Below are positions 7,046-14,490 of a stretch of DNA of 31,763 bases, piece after piece; the first letter of the stretch is position 1; the number at the start of each line of letters is the position of its first letter. The stretch spans positions 1-31,763 of the forward strand of contig NZ_CALADU010000124.1 in assembly GCF_937890665.1 (NCBI RefSeq), given 5' to 3'. The notes under the pieces are model-generated. The model worked only from the letters and a program-made list of their open reading frames with translations, searched no databases and was not told the DNA's origin. This DNA comes from an uncultured Subdoligranulum sp. Its GTDB lineage: Bacteria; Bacillota_A; Clostridia; Oscillospirales; Ruminococcaceae. The position numbers and the translations under genes are program-made.

Positions 7046-8047
7046 ATGAGCGAGAAAATTCTTGAGATTCAGGATGAACGCCTGTCTTTCTTCACCCCCG
7101 CGGGTGAGGTCAAAGCACTGAACGGTGTTTCTTTCACGATGAATCAGGGCGATGTCTTGGGCATCGTCGGTGAGTCCGGCTCCGGCAAATCGGTCACCGC
7201 CTACTCCATCATGGGCCTGACCGCGTATCCCGGCCGGCTGGTCGGCGGTAAGATCTGGTTTAACGGTCACCAGATCGACCAGATGACCGAGAAAGAGTTC
7301 CGCAAGATCCGCGGCAACGAAGTTTCCATCATCTTCCAGGACCCCATGACCAGCCTGAACCCGGTGTACACCATCGGCAACCAGATCGTGGAAGTCATCC
7401 TGCTGCATACCAACAAGAGCAAAAAAGAGGCGTGGGACCGCGCCAAAGAGCTGCTGGAACTGGTAGGTATCAACGAACCGGAGCGCCGGCTGAAGCAGTA
7501 CCCCCACGAGCTTTCCGGCGGTATGCGTCAGCGCGTGATGATCGCCATTGCGCTGGCCTGCGAGCCCAAGCTGCTGATCGCCGACGAACCCACCACCGCG
7601 TTGGACGTGACCATTCAGGCCCAGATTCTGGAACTGATGCAGGAACTGCGCAAAAAGCTGGGCATGAGCATCATCATGATCACCCACGACTTGGGCGTGG
7701 TGGCCTCGATGTGCGAAAAGATCGCCGTTATGTACGCCGGCCACATTGTGGAGTACGGCACCACCGACGAGATCTTCTACAACCCGAAGCATGAATACAC
7801 CAAGGGCTTGATCAACTCCATCCCCAAGCTCAATGCCACCGAGAAGGAGCGTCTGGTTCCCATCGAAGGCACGCCTGTGGACCTGTTGAATCCCCCGGCC
7901 GGCTGCCCGTTTGCGCCCCGCTGCAAGAGCTGCATGAAGGTCTGCCTGCGGGAGATGCCGCCCCGCACCGAGCTGAGCGATACCCACTACACCTACTGCT
8001 GGCTGCGCCAGAAAGAGGAATTTAAGAAAGGAGGCAAAGCCGAATGA
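7046..8047 (+). CDS. oppD: peptide ABC transporter ATP-binding protein, OppD type
   Basis: Cytoplasmic ATPase (333 aa) energising peptide uptake. Walker A is GESGSGKSV (42-50), the Q-loop FQDP is at 97-100, the signature LSGGMRQR is at 156-163, Walker B LLIADEP is at 176-182 and the switch His is in the later ITHDLG. The C-terminal oligopeptide/dipeptide extension ([15 protein letters not shown]) carries the cysteine cluster seen in OppD/OppF proteins, where an iron-sulfur cluster has been found in some relatives. The ATG at 7046 has a weak upstream GAGGGGAG. The stop overlaps the oppF start by 4 nt (ATGA), indicating translational coupling. Confidence 0.95.
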   Translation: MSEKILEIQDERLSFFTPAGEVKALNGVSFTMNQGDVLGIVGESGSGKSVTAYSIMGLTAYPGRLVGGKIWFNGHQIDQMTEKEFRKIRGNEVSIIFQDPMTSLNPVYTIGNQIVEVILLHTNKSKKEAWDRAKELLELVGINEPERRLKQYPHELSGGMRQRVMIAIALACEPKLLIADEPTTALDVTIQAQILELMQELRKKLGMSIIMITHDLGVVASMCEKIAVMYAGHIVEYGTTDEIFYNPKHEYTKGLINSIPKLNATEKERLVPIEGTPVDLLNPPAGCPFAPRCKSCMKVCLREMPPRTELSDTHYTYCWLRQKEEFKKGGKAE

Positions 8048-9042
8048 GTGAGCAGAAGAATCTGGTCGAAGTCCAGCATCTGCAGCAATATTTCCCGGCC
8101 GGCGGCGTGGGCAAGAACAAGCGCTATGTGCAGGCCGTGGACGATGTCAGCTTTGCTATCCGCAAAGGCGAAACGCTGGGCCTTGTAGGTGAATCCGGCT
8201 GCGGCAAGACGACCACCGGCCGTACCCTGCTGCGCTTGTACGAGCCTACCGACGGCACCATCATCTATGACGGCAAGGTCCTCTTCGACAAAAAGAAGAA
8301 AATCGCCGTGGACATGCTGCCCTACCGCCGCCGTATGCAGATCGTGTTTCAGGATCCTTACGCCAGTTTGGACCCCCGCATGACCATCGGTGACATCGTG
8401 GGCGAGGGCATCGACATCCACAAGCTGGCTGCCAACGACAAAGACCGCCACGACCGCATCATCGCGTTGTTGGAGCGGGTCGGCCTGAACAGCGAGCACG
8501 CCAACCGCTACCCCCACGAGTTCTCCGGCGGTCAGCGGCAGCGCGTGGGCATTGCCCGTGCCTTGGCCGTGAACCCCGAGTTCATCGTCTGTGACGAGCC
8601 GGTTTCCGCACTGGACGTTTCCATTCAGGCGCAGGTCGTCAATATGTTCGAGGACCTGCAGCAGGAGATGGGCCTGACCTATCTGTTTATCGCCCATGAC
8701 CTGAGCGTGGTCAAGCACATTTCCAGCCGCATCGGCGTTATGTATCTGGGCAAGTTGGTGGAGCTGGCCGACAGCTTTGAGCTGATCGCCCACAGCGTCC
8801 ACCCCTACACCCGCAGCCTGATCTCCGCCATTCCGGTGGCGGACCCCAAGACGGCGCGCACTTCCAAGCGCATCGTGCTGCAGGGTGACGTGCCCAGCCC
8901 GCTGAACCCGCCCAGCGGCTGCCGCTTCCGTACCCGCTGCCCCTACGCCGACGAGCGTTGCGCAGCCGAAGTACCGCAGTTTAAAGAGGTTGGCCCCGGC
9001 CATTGGGCGGCTTGCCACCATCTGGACAAAGTAGCGGACTGA
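8044..9042 (+). CDS. oppF: peptide ABC transporter ATP-binding protein, OppF type
   Basis: Second ATPase (332 aa), expected to form the ATPase heterodimer with OppD. Walker A is GESGCGKTT (49-57), the signature FSGGQRQR is at 160-167, Walker B contains CDEP (183-186) and the switch region is IAHDLSVV. The ending has the oligopeptide C-terminal domain [15 protein letters not shown], again with paired cysteines. The typical OppF start [12 protein letters not shown] is present. AAAGGAGG lies directly upstream, inside the end of oppD. A 204-bp gap with a hairpin and likely promoters separates it from oppA. Confidence 0.95.
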   Translation: MSEQKNLVEVQHLQQYFPAGGVGKNKRYVQAVDDVSFAIRKGETLGLVGESGCGKTTTGRTLLRLYEPTDGTIIYDGKVLFDKKKKIAVDMLPYRRRMQIVFQDPYASLDPRMTIGDIVGEGIDIHKLAANDKDRHDRIIALLERVGLNSEHANRYPHEFSGGQRQRVGIARALAVNPEFIVCDEPVSALDVSIQAQVVNMFEDLQQEMGLTYLFIAHDLSVVKHISSRIGVMYLGKLVELADSFELIAHSVHPYTRSLISAIPVADPKTARTSKRIVLQGDVPSPLNPPSGCRFRTRCPYADERCAAEVPQFKEVGPGHWAACHHLDKVAD

Positions 9043-9046
9043 TCGA

Positions 9047-9073
9047 CAAACCGAGAGTGTGCGCCTCGGTTTG
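9047..9073 (+). other. intercistronic hairpin between oppF and oppA
   Basis: A 9-bp perfect inverted repeat (CAAACCGAG 9047-9055 with CTCGGTTTG 9065-9073), five bases after the oppF stop, with no T run behind it. It is more likely a 3'-stabilising or processing element than a terminator. A second weaker pairing (GGACCA near 9100 with TGGTCC near 9143) lies in the same gap. Confidence 0.5.
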
Positions 9074-9133
9074 GTTGCCCCGGTGTGCGGTTCACGGGAC
9101 CATCACAAAACAATTACAAAAGCTTCACAGCTC

Positions 9134-9162
9134 TTGCAAGGGTGGTCCACCGGGGGTATAGT
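9134..9162 (+). promoter_or_regulatory. candidate promoter 1 for oppA
   Basis: TTGCAA (9134-9139), 17-bp spacer, TATAGT (9157-9162). It gives a leader of about 80 nt. Confidence 0.5.
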
Positions 9163-9191
9163 TATGGTATTCATTCCGCAGGGTGTCCCGG

Positions 9192-9220
9192 TTGGGAGGC
9201 CGTGCGGGATTGGGTATAGT
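9192..9220 (+). promoter_or_regulatory. candidate promoter 2 for oppA
   Basis: TTGGGA (9192-9197), 17-bp spacer, TATAGT (9215-9220), using the same GGGTATAGT -10 block as candidate 1. It gives a leader of about 20 nt ending in the GGAGGA ribosome binding site (9233-9238). Confidence 0.35.
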
Positions 9221-9246
9221 AATTTTTATATTGGAGGATAAACCAC

Positions 9247-10965
9247 ATGAAGATGAAGAAATTTGTCGCTGTGGCGGTTGCCGGCTGCATGGCAGCTTCT
9301 CTGGCGGCTTGCGGTTCTTCCGCAAGCACCAGCAGTGCTGCTGGTACTGCAACTGCAGAAGCTGCGACCGATGCCACCGCGACTGGTTCCGGCTTCACCG
9401 TTCAGCTCGGCCCCAACCCGGAGTCTCTGGACCCCGCGTTGAACAGCGCGGTCGATGGTGCGAACACCATCCTGACCATCTTTGAGCCGCTGCTGCTGAT
9501 CGATGAGAACAACAAGGTCATCCCCGGCCAGGCTGAGAGCTACACCGTTAGCGAGGACGGCCTGACCTGGACCTTCACCATGCGTGACGGCTTGAAGTGG
9601 AGCGACGGTTCCGAACTGACCGCCAAGGACTTCGAGTACAGCATGAAGCGTATGGCCAACCCCGACACCGCCGCTCCCTACGCGGAGACCGCTGTCGGCA
9701 TGATCGCCGGTTTTGACGAGGCGCAGGGCAACCCCGACGCCGACGGCAACCCCACCACCGAGCCCAACCCCGACGCGCTGCAGGTCACTGCCAGCGAGGA
9801 CGGCAAGACTCTGACCATCGTGCTGAGCTATCCCTGCTCTTACTTTGACAAGCTGGCGGCTTTCGTCTCCCTGTCTCCCGTGCAGCAGGCCACCGTTGAG
9901 GCCAACGGCGACTCTTGGTGCACCAGCCCCGAGACCTTTGTCTCCAATGGTCCTTACATGATCACCGAGTGGACCCCCAGCGAACGCATCGTGCTCTCCA
10001 AGAACCCCAACTACGTGGGCGGCTGGGACAGCTCTCGCATCGTGTCTGACACCATCACCCTCCTCCTGCTCGAGGACTCCAGCGCTTCCTACGCTGCCTA
10101 CAACAGCGGCGAGGCTCAGCTGATCAAGGACGTTCCCACCGACGAGATCCCCAGCCTGACCAAGGCCGAGGACGGCGGCGACTTCTACACCGACAGCCTG
10201 CTGGGCACCTACTACATCAGCCTGAACGACCAGCGCGAGCCGTTCACCGATCCTCTGGTCCGTAAGGCTCTGAGCCTGGCCATCGACCGTGACTACGTTG
10301 CCAACGTTGTCATGCAGGGCACCTACAGCCCCGCTTACAACCTGGTTGGCCCCGGCATCGTCGATGCTGAGGACGGCAGCATGTTCATCGACAACGCCAA
10401 CGGCGGCGAGCCCTACATCAGCGAGGACTACGAGGCCAACCTCGAGGAGGCTAAGTCCCTGCTGGCCGAGGCTGGCTACCCCAACGGCGAAGGCTTCCCC
10501 ACCATCACTTACAGCGCCAACGACGCTAGCTACCACATCCCCGTTGCAGAGTACCTGCAGCAGGCTTGGGCCGAGCTGGGCATCAACATGAGCATTGAGA
10601 AGGTCGAGTGGAACAGCTTCACCTCTCAGCGCCGTGCCGGCGACTTCGACATCAGCCGTAATGGTTGGGTCATGGACTACAACGATGCTTCCAACATGCT
10701 CGAGCTGTTCACCACCACCAACGGCAACAACGATGGTAAGTACAGCAACCCCGAGTACGATGCCGCCATCGAGGCTTCCGAGGTCGCTGACAAGACTGTT
10801 CACTTCGAGCAGCTGCACAAGGCCGAGGACATCCTGATGGAAGACATGGGCTGCATCCCCGTTGCTTACTACAACGACTTCTGGCTGCAGAGCCCCTCTC
10901 TGAAGGGCACCTGGCATAGCCCCTACGGCTACTGGTACCTGCAGTACGGCTACGTGGAGGGCTAA
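9247..10965 (+). CDS. oppA: oligopeptide-binding lipoprotein, OppA/DppA type (SBP_bac_5)
   Basis: Extracellular, lipid-anchored solute-binding protein (572 aa) delivering peptides to the OppBCDF transporter. The signal peptide is followed by lipobox LAAC (Cys22) and a Ser/Thr/Ala-rich spacer. Family 5 features follow: the N-terminal LGPNPESLDPALNS, DGLKWSDGSELTAKDFEYSMKR (the classic family signature around residues 110-135), the ligand-cleft region SNGPYMITEWTPSERIVLSKNPNY and LVRKALSLAIDRDYV. Codon choice is noticeably more uniform (CTG, AAC, GAC, GGC) than in the permeases, fitting high expression. Being last, after a hairpin and two possible promoters, it can be made in excess of the membrane complex. 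A strong terminator follows. Confidence 0.95.
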   Translation: MKMKKFVAVAVAGCMAASLAACGSSASTSSAAGTATAEAATDATATGSGFTVQLGPNPESLDPALNSAVDGANTILTIFEPLLLIDENNKVIPGQAESYTVSEDGLTWTFTMRDGLKWSDGSELTAKDFEYSMKRMANPDTAAPYAETAVGMIAGFDEAQGNPDADGNPTTEPNPDALQVTASEDGKTLTIVLSYPCSYFDKLAAFVSLSPVQQATVEANGDSWCTSPETFVSNGPYMITEWTPSERIVLSKNPNYVGGWDSSRIVSDTITLLLLEDSSASYAAYNSGEAQLIKDVPTDEIPSLTKAEDGGDFYTDSLLGTYYISLNDQREPFTDPLVRKALSLAIDRDYVANVVMQGTYSPAYNLVGPGIVDAEDGSMFIDNANGGEPYISEDYEANLEEAKSLLAEAGYPNGEGFPTITYSANDASYHIPVAEYLQQAWAELGINMSIEKVEWNSFTSQRRAGDFDISRNGWVMDYNDASNMLELFTTTNGNNDGKYSNPEYDAAIEASEVADKTVHFEQLHKAEDILMEDMGCIPVAYYNDFWLQSPSLKGTWHSPYGYWYLQYGYVEG

Positions 10966-11004
10966 TTTGCCTCTTCGGTAGTTCGCCACCGAACCTATAA
11001 GCCA

Positions 11005-11049
11005 ACATCCCCGCTGCGGAATCCTCCGCAGCGGGGATGTTTTTGTTTG
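11005..11049 (+). terminator. intrinsic terminator of oppA
   Basis: A 16-bp perfect stem (11005-11020 with 11025-11040), loop ATCC, then TTTTGTTT. Confidence 0.93.
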
Positions 11050-11060
11050 CGGCCTGCAAA

Positions 11061-11096
11061 AAAGGACCGGTTCAGAAGAACCGGTCCTTTTTCTTT
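11061..11096. terminator. second, bidirectional terminator between oppA and argF
   Basis: A 13-bp perfect stem (11061-11073 with 11078-11090), loop AGAA. It is flanked by A on the left and T on the right, so it can stop transcripts from both sides. It most likely serves argF on the minus strand. Confidence 0.88.
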
Positions 11097-11142
11097 GGCA
11101 TTTCTTCGTTTCCCTCTTGGCAAAGAGGGAACAGCCGCCTTT

Positions 11143-12138
11143 TTACTGGAACTTCGCCCCCAGCGTGGCAGCCATCACCGCCTTGATGGTGTGCATCCGG
11201 TTCTCCGCCTCCCGGAAAACGATGGACTGGGGACCGTTGAACACCTCGTCGGTGACCTCCATCTCGGCGCGGCCAAACTTTTCGCCCATCTCTTTGCCCA
11301 CGGCGGTCTTGTGGTCGTGGTAGGCGGGCAGACAGTGCATGAACACGGCGGTGGGCTTGGCCTTGGCCATCAGGGCAGCGTTCACCTGATAGGGGGCCAA
11401 CGCCTCAATGCGTTCCGCCCACACTTCCACCGGTTCGCCCATGCTCACCCACACATCGGTGTAGATGACATCGGCCTCCGCTGCCGCGTCGGTGTTCTCG
11501 CTCAAAGTGATGCTGCCGCCGCTCTGGGCTGCCAGCGCCTGACACTGGGCTACCAGCGCCTTGTCGGGCCAGTAGGCCTTGGGGGCGCAGGCCACAAAGT
11601 GCAGGCCCATCTTGGCGCAGCCGATCATCAGGCTGTTGCCCATGTTGTACCGGGCGTCCCCCATGTAGACGAACTTCAGCCCTTTCAAAGTGCCGAACTG
11701 CTCCCGCAACGTCAGGAAATCCGCCAAGATCTGGGTGGGGTGGAACTCGTTGGTCAGGCCGTTCCACACCGGCACGTCGGCGTACTGGGCCAGTTCCTTC
11801 ACGATGGCTTGGCCGTAGCCCCGGTACTCGATGCCCTCAAACATGCCGGAAAGCACCTGCGCCGTGTCGGCAATGGATTCCTTTTTGCCGATCTGGCTGC
11901 CGGTGGGGTCCAGATAGGTGGACCCCATGCCCAGATCATGGGCCGCTACCTCAAAGGCACAGCGGGTACGGGTGGAGGTCTTTTCAAAGATCAGCGCCAC
12001 GTTTTTGCCCCGCAGCACATCGTGGGCGATGCCGGCTTTCTTCTTGGCCTTCAGGTCGGCGGCCAGATCCAGCAGATAGCTGATCTCTTCCGGTGTATAG
12101 TCCAGCAGCGTCAAAAAGTCACGCCCCTGCAAATTCAT
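11143..12138 (-). CDS. argF: ornithine carbamoyltransferase
   Basis: Cytosolic enzyme (331 aa) making citrulline from ornithine and carbamoyl phosphate in arginine synthesis (or running backwards in arginine breakdown). The carbamoyl-phosphate loop STRTR is at 55-59, HPTQ at 133-136, the ornithine-binding DVWVSMGE at 228-235 and HCLP at 268-271: all intact. The stretch [19 protein letters not shown] is typical of the ArgF/ArcB group. It stands alone, without other arginine genes in view. The inverted repeat ATGTA...TACAT over its transcription start favours ArgR control and hence the anabolic role. The GGGGG upstream of the start is a weak ribosome binding site. arcB is the alternative name if the locus is catabolic. 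Confidence 0.95.
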   Translation of the reverse strand: MNLQGRDFLTLLDYTPEEISYLLDLAADLKAKKKAGIAHDVLRGKNVALIFEKTSTRTRCAFEVAAHDLGMGSTYLDPTGSQIGKKESIADTAQVLSGMFEGIEYRGYGQAIVKELAQYADVPVWNGLTNEFHPTQILADFLTLREQFGTLKGLKFVYMGDARYNMGNSLMIGCAKMGLHFVACAPKAYWPDKALVAQCQALAAQSGGSITLSENTDAAAEADVIYTDVWVSMGEPVEVWAERIEALAPYQVNAALMAKAKPTAVFMHCLPAYHDHKTAVGKEMGEKFGRAEMEVTDEVFNGPQSIVFREAENRMHTIKAVMAATLGAKFQ

Positions 12139-12167
12139 AACAACAACCCCCTATAATATGCACAAAA

Positions 12168-12183
12168 ATGTAAATTTATACAT
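12168..12183. promoter_or_regulatory. ArgR-box-like operator at the argF start site
   Basis: The inverted repeat ATGTA-AATTTA-TACAT (plus strand) spans about -4 to +12 of the predicted argF transcript. It has the length and AT-rich centre of an ARG box (known consensus about TGAATwwwwATTCA) but differs at two positions per half. Confidence 0.45.
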
Positions 12184-12185
12184 TC

Positions 12186-12214
12186 ATTATAGCGCGTTTC
12201 GGCCCATTGTGCAA
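12186..12214 (-). promoter_or_regulatory. argF promoter
   Basis: Minus strand: -35 TTGCAC (12209-12214), 17-bp spacer, perfect -10 TATAAT (12186-12191). Transcription starts near 12179, inside the inverted repeat at 12168-12183. Confidence 0.75.
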
Positions 12215-12237
12215 CCCCCGACTTTTTATGGTATAAT
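12207..12237 (+). promoter_or_regulatory. divergent promoter of the Y-family polymerase gene
   Basis: A perfect -10 TATAAT (12232-12237) with the best -35 TTGTGC (12207-12212) at a long 19-bp spacing. The -35 overlaps that of argF on the other strand. The leader is only about 15 nt. No LexA-type box (GAAC-N4-GTTC) is visible. Confidence 0.55.
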
Positions 12238-12258
12238 ATCACCAAAGGGGGTGAGCCC

Positions 12259-13506
12259 GTGGAAAAGGTGTACTTTCATGTGGATGTGAACTCGGCGTTT
12301 TTGTCTTGGTCGGCGCTGAAACGGCTGCGGCAGGGGGAAACGCTGGACCTGCGCACCGTGCCTGCGGCGGTGGGCGGCGACGAGGAAAAGCGCCACGGCG
12401 TGGTGCTGGCCAAAAGCGGCCCCGCCAAAAAATTCGGCGTCCGCACAGGGGAAAGCCTTTTCTCGGCCCGGCTCAAATGCCCGGAACTCATCGTCACCCC
12501 GCCGGACTTTGATTACTACGTACAAAACAGTAAGGCGCTGATCGCCATTCTGCAAGAATATACCCCTGATGTGGAACAATATAGTATCGACGAAGCCTTT
12601 CTGGACATGACCGGCACCGAGGCCCTCTTCGGCCCGCCGCTGACGGTGGCCCATACCATCCGCAACCGGGTGCGGGAGGAACTAGGCTTCACGGTGAACA
12701 TCGGGGTGGCGCCCAACCGGCTGCTGGCCAAGATGGCCTCCGACTTTGAAAAGCCCGACAAGGTCCACACCCTCTACCCTGACGAGGTGCCCGCCAAGAT
12801 GTGGCCCCTGCCGGTGGGGGCGCTGTTCGGGGTGGGGCCCAGCGCCGTCAAACGGCTGCGCCAATGCGGCATCTACTCCATCGGGGACCTGGCGCAGGTG
12901 GAGCGCCGGGTGGCGGTGGGGCTGTTCGGCACCCGGGGAGATACCCTGTGGAACTACGCCAATGGCCGGGAGGCCGACCCCGTTACCAAACAGGCCACCC
13001 GGGACAACAGCTACGGCAACAGCGTCACGCTGCCCCAAGACCTGACCCGCCCCGAGCAGGCCGACGCCACCCTGCTGGCCCTCTGTGATTCGGTGGGGCG
13101 GCGGCTGCGGAACGACGGCAAAACTGCCCGGGTGGTGACGGTCCAGTTGGTAGACAACGCCTTCCGCCGCACCAGCCACCAGCGCACCCTGCCCGACCCC
13201 ACCAATTCCACCGACCGCCTGTACGAGGTGGCCCTGCAGTTGCTGCGGCAGATGTGGCCCGTCCGGCCGGTGCGGCTGGTGGGGGTCAGCGCCGAAAAGA
13301 CCGGCACTGACAACTTTGAACAACTGGACCTTTTTACCGACACCACCCGCCGCCAAAAGCAGGAGAAGCTGGACCGCACGGCGGACGCCCTGCGCCGCAA
13401 ATTCGGCGGCGGGGCGGTGACCCGGGCCAAGCTCCTTACCCCCGAGACCCGCGCCCCGGCGGCCCTGTCTGCCGCCAAGGAGCGGGACAAGGAGAAAAAA
13501 CGATGA
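12259..13506 (+). CDS. dinB: Y-family DNA polymerase (DinB/Pol IV-like)
   Basis: Error-prone translesion polymerase (415 aa, IMS family). The palm begins FHVDVNSAFLSW, with the first metal ligand Asp9. The second catalytic block YSIDEAFLD supplies Asp111 and Glu112. It is followed by NIGVAPNRLLAKMASDFEKPD and the helix-hairpin-helix thumb LFGVGPSAVKRLRQCGIYSIGDLA. The little-finger domain occupies about residues 245-350. The N-terminal VNSAFLSW and GGDEEKRHGVVLA variants mark the clostridial branch close to DinB/UmuC-like proteins and not E. coli Pol IV itself. The GTG start at 12259 is set by GGGGGTG (12246-12252). The lysine-rich C-terminus (AAKERDKEKKR) replaces a clear beta-clamp motif, although QLDLF at about residue 355 is a good clamp-binding peptide. 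The RpiR gene follows after 46 nt and may be co-transcribed. Confidence 0.9.
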   Translation: MEKVYFHVDVNSAFLSWSALKRLRQGETLDLRTVPAAVGGDEEKRHGVVLAKSGPAKKFGVRTGESLFSARLKCPELIVTPPDFDYYVQNSKALIAILQEYTPDVEQYSIDEAFLDMTGTEALFGPPLTVAHTIRNRVREELGFTVNIGVAPNRLLAKMASDFEKPDKVHTLYPDEVPAKMWPLPVGALFGVGPSAVKRLRQCGIYSIGDLAQVERRVAVGLFGTRGDTLWNYANGREADPVTKQATRDNSYGNSVTLPQDLTRPEQADATLLALCDSVGRRLRNDGKTARVVTVQLVDNAFRRTSHQRTLPDPTNSTDRLYEVALQLLRQMWPVRPVRLVGVSAEKTGTDNFEQLDLFTDTTRRQKQEKLDRTADALRRKFGGGAVTRAKLLTPETRAPAALSAAKERDKEKKR

Positions 13507-13552
13507 ACCACGGGCCGGAAAAGCAGGCCCCACCCGAAGGGATAGGAAGATC

Positions 13553-14317
13553 ATGGGACTGGAAAAACTGACGAAAAACGTACCGCTCTCTTCACTGGAG
13601 ACGGTGATCCTGCAAGACCTCATCGCGCTGATCGAAAGCGGGCAGAAACTGGGTATCCGGGAGCTGGCTACCCGGAACTACACCTCCACCACCACCATCA
13701 TCCGGCTGGCCAAAAAACTGGGGTATCGGGGCTTTACTGACCTGTACTACGGGCTGCAGCGCCAACTGGGCCATGGTAGCGACGACGCCGTGGCGGAAGA
13801 AGTGCCCTTTCTGGATGGGTTTTGCACGCAGGTGCAGGGCATCCGCAGCCAATATGAGCCCATCCGCCGGCTGGCCCAGACGCTGCACAGCCAAAAGCGG
13901 ATGATGGTGTATATCTGCGGCATGGGATTTTCCAGTTTCCCGGCGGACTATTTCAGCAAAAAGCTGATGGTGCAGGGCATCAAGTGCATCTTCTCCGGTG
14001 CTGAGGAGACGGTGGCGATCTTCGAGAGCAACCTGGAGGACATCGGGCTGTTCATCGCCGTTTCCCGTTCGGGGGAGACCGCCAAGGTACTGGAGCGGGT
14101 CCGGCTGGCTCGGCAGCAGCAGATCCCCATTGCGGCCTTCACCGCCCAGCCGGACAGCACGCTGGCCCACCTCAGCGATATTGTGCTGGTCATGGGGGAC
14201 AATGAACAACTGGATGATCGAAACATCAACCCCTGTTATTTTTTTGCAGGGATCCTGCTGCAGATGGAGCTGGTCATTCGGGAATTGCAGAACGAAACCC
14301 CGCCGGACGCCCCGTAA
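13553..14317 (+). CDS. RpiR/MurR-family transcriptional regulator, likely regulator of the maltose PTS operon
   Basis: A 254-aa sugar-phosphate-responsive regulator. Residues 1-80 form the RpiR helix-turn-helix (LGIRELATRNYTSTTTIIRLAKKLGYRGFTDLYYGL). Residues about 110-240 are the SIS sugar-phosphate-binding domain, with YICGMGFSSFPADYFSKKL and the Ser-rich loop AVSRSGETAKVLE. Start ATG 13553 with AGGAAG about 7 nt before. It sits directly upstream of the EIICB and 6-phospho-alpha-glucosidase genes. The same three families form the malA-malR-malP locus of Bacillus subtilis, where the RpiR-type MalR is an activator. A terminator separates it from the PTS genes, so they are regulated apart. The likely ligand is maltose 6'-phosphate or another phospho-alpha-glucoside. 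Confidence 0.9.
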   Translation: MGLEKLTKNVPLSSLETVILQDLIALIESGQKLGIRELATRNYTSTTTIIRLAKKLGYRGFTDLYYGLQRQLGHGSDDAVAEEVPFLDGFCTQVQGIRSQYEPIRRLAQTLHSQKRMMVYICGMGFSSFPADYFSKKLMVQGIKCIFSGAEETVAIFESNLEDIGLFIAVSRSGETAKVLERVRLARQQQIPIAAFTAQPDSTLAHLSDIVLVMGDNEQLDDRNINPCYFFAGILLQMELVIRELQNETPPDAP

Positions 14318-14344
14318 AAACTGCCATGTAACAAGATTTTGTGA

Positions 14345-14374
14345 AAATGTTACCGTTTTCGGTAACATTTTTTT
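14345..14374 (+). terminator. intrinsic terminator of the RpiR regulator gene
   Basis: An 11-bp stem (14345-14355 with 14360-14370), loop TTTT, followed by TTTT. Confidence 0.88.
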
Positions 14375-14390
14375 GTTTATCTGTAAAATA

Positions 14391-14419
14391 TATACAAACG
14401 CAAATCCCTGCATTATAAT
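14391..14419 (+). promoter_or_regulatory. promoter of the maltose/alpha-glucoside PTS operon
   Basis: The -35 TATACA (14391-14396), 17-bp spacer and -10 TATAAT (14414-14419). The weak -35 fits a promoter needing an activator. Confidence 0.6.
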
Positions 14420-14422
14420 GCA
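14409..14422. promoter_or_regulatory. perfect 14-bp palindrome over the PTS promoter -10
   Basis: TGCATTATAATGCA is its own reverse complement and contains the whole -10 hexamer. It is a candidate site for the RpiR regulator or another repressor. A second, shorter palindrome CACATGTG lies at 14434-14441. A wider inverted repeat, ACAAACG (14394-14400) with CGTTTGT (14449-14455), flanks both. Confidence 0.5.
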
Positions 14423-14490
14423 AAGTAACAAAACACATGTGCAAAATACGTTTGTGGATCCCGAACAATCTTGTCAGGAGGATAATGCAA

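Noticed and set aside
12139..12258. LexA/SOS box for the DinB-like gene
   Set aside because: No GAAC-N4-GTTC or close variant is present in the divergent promoter region.
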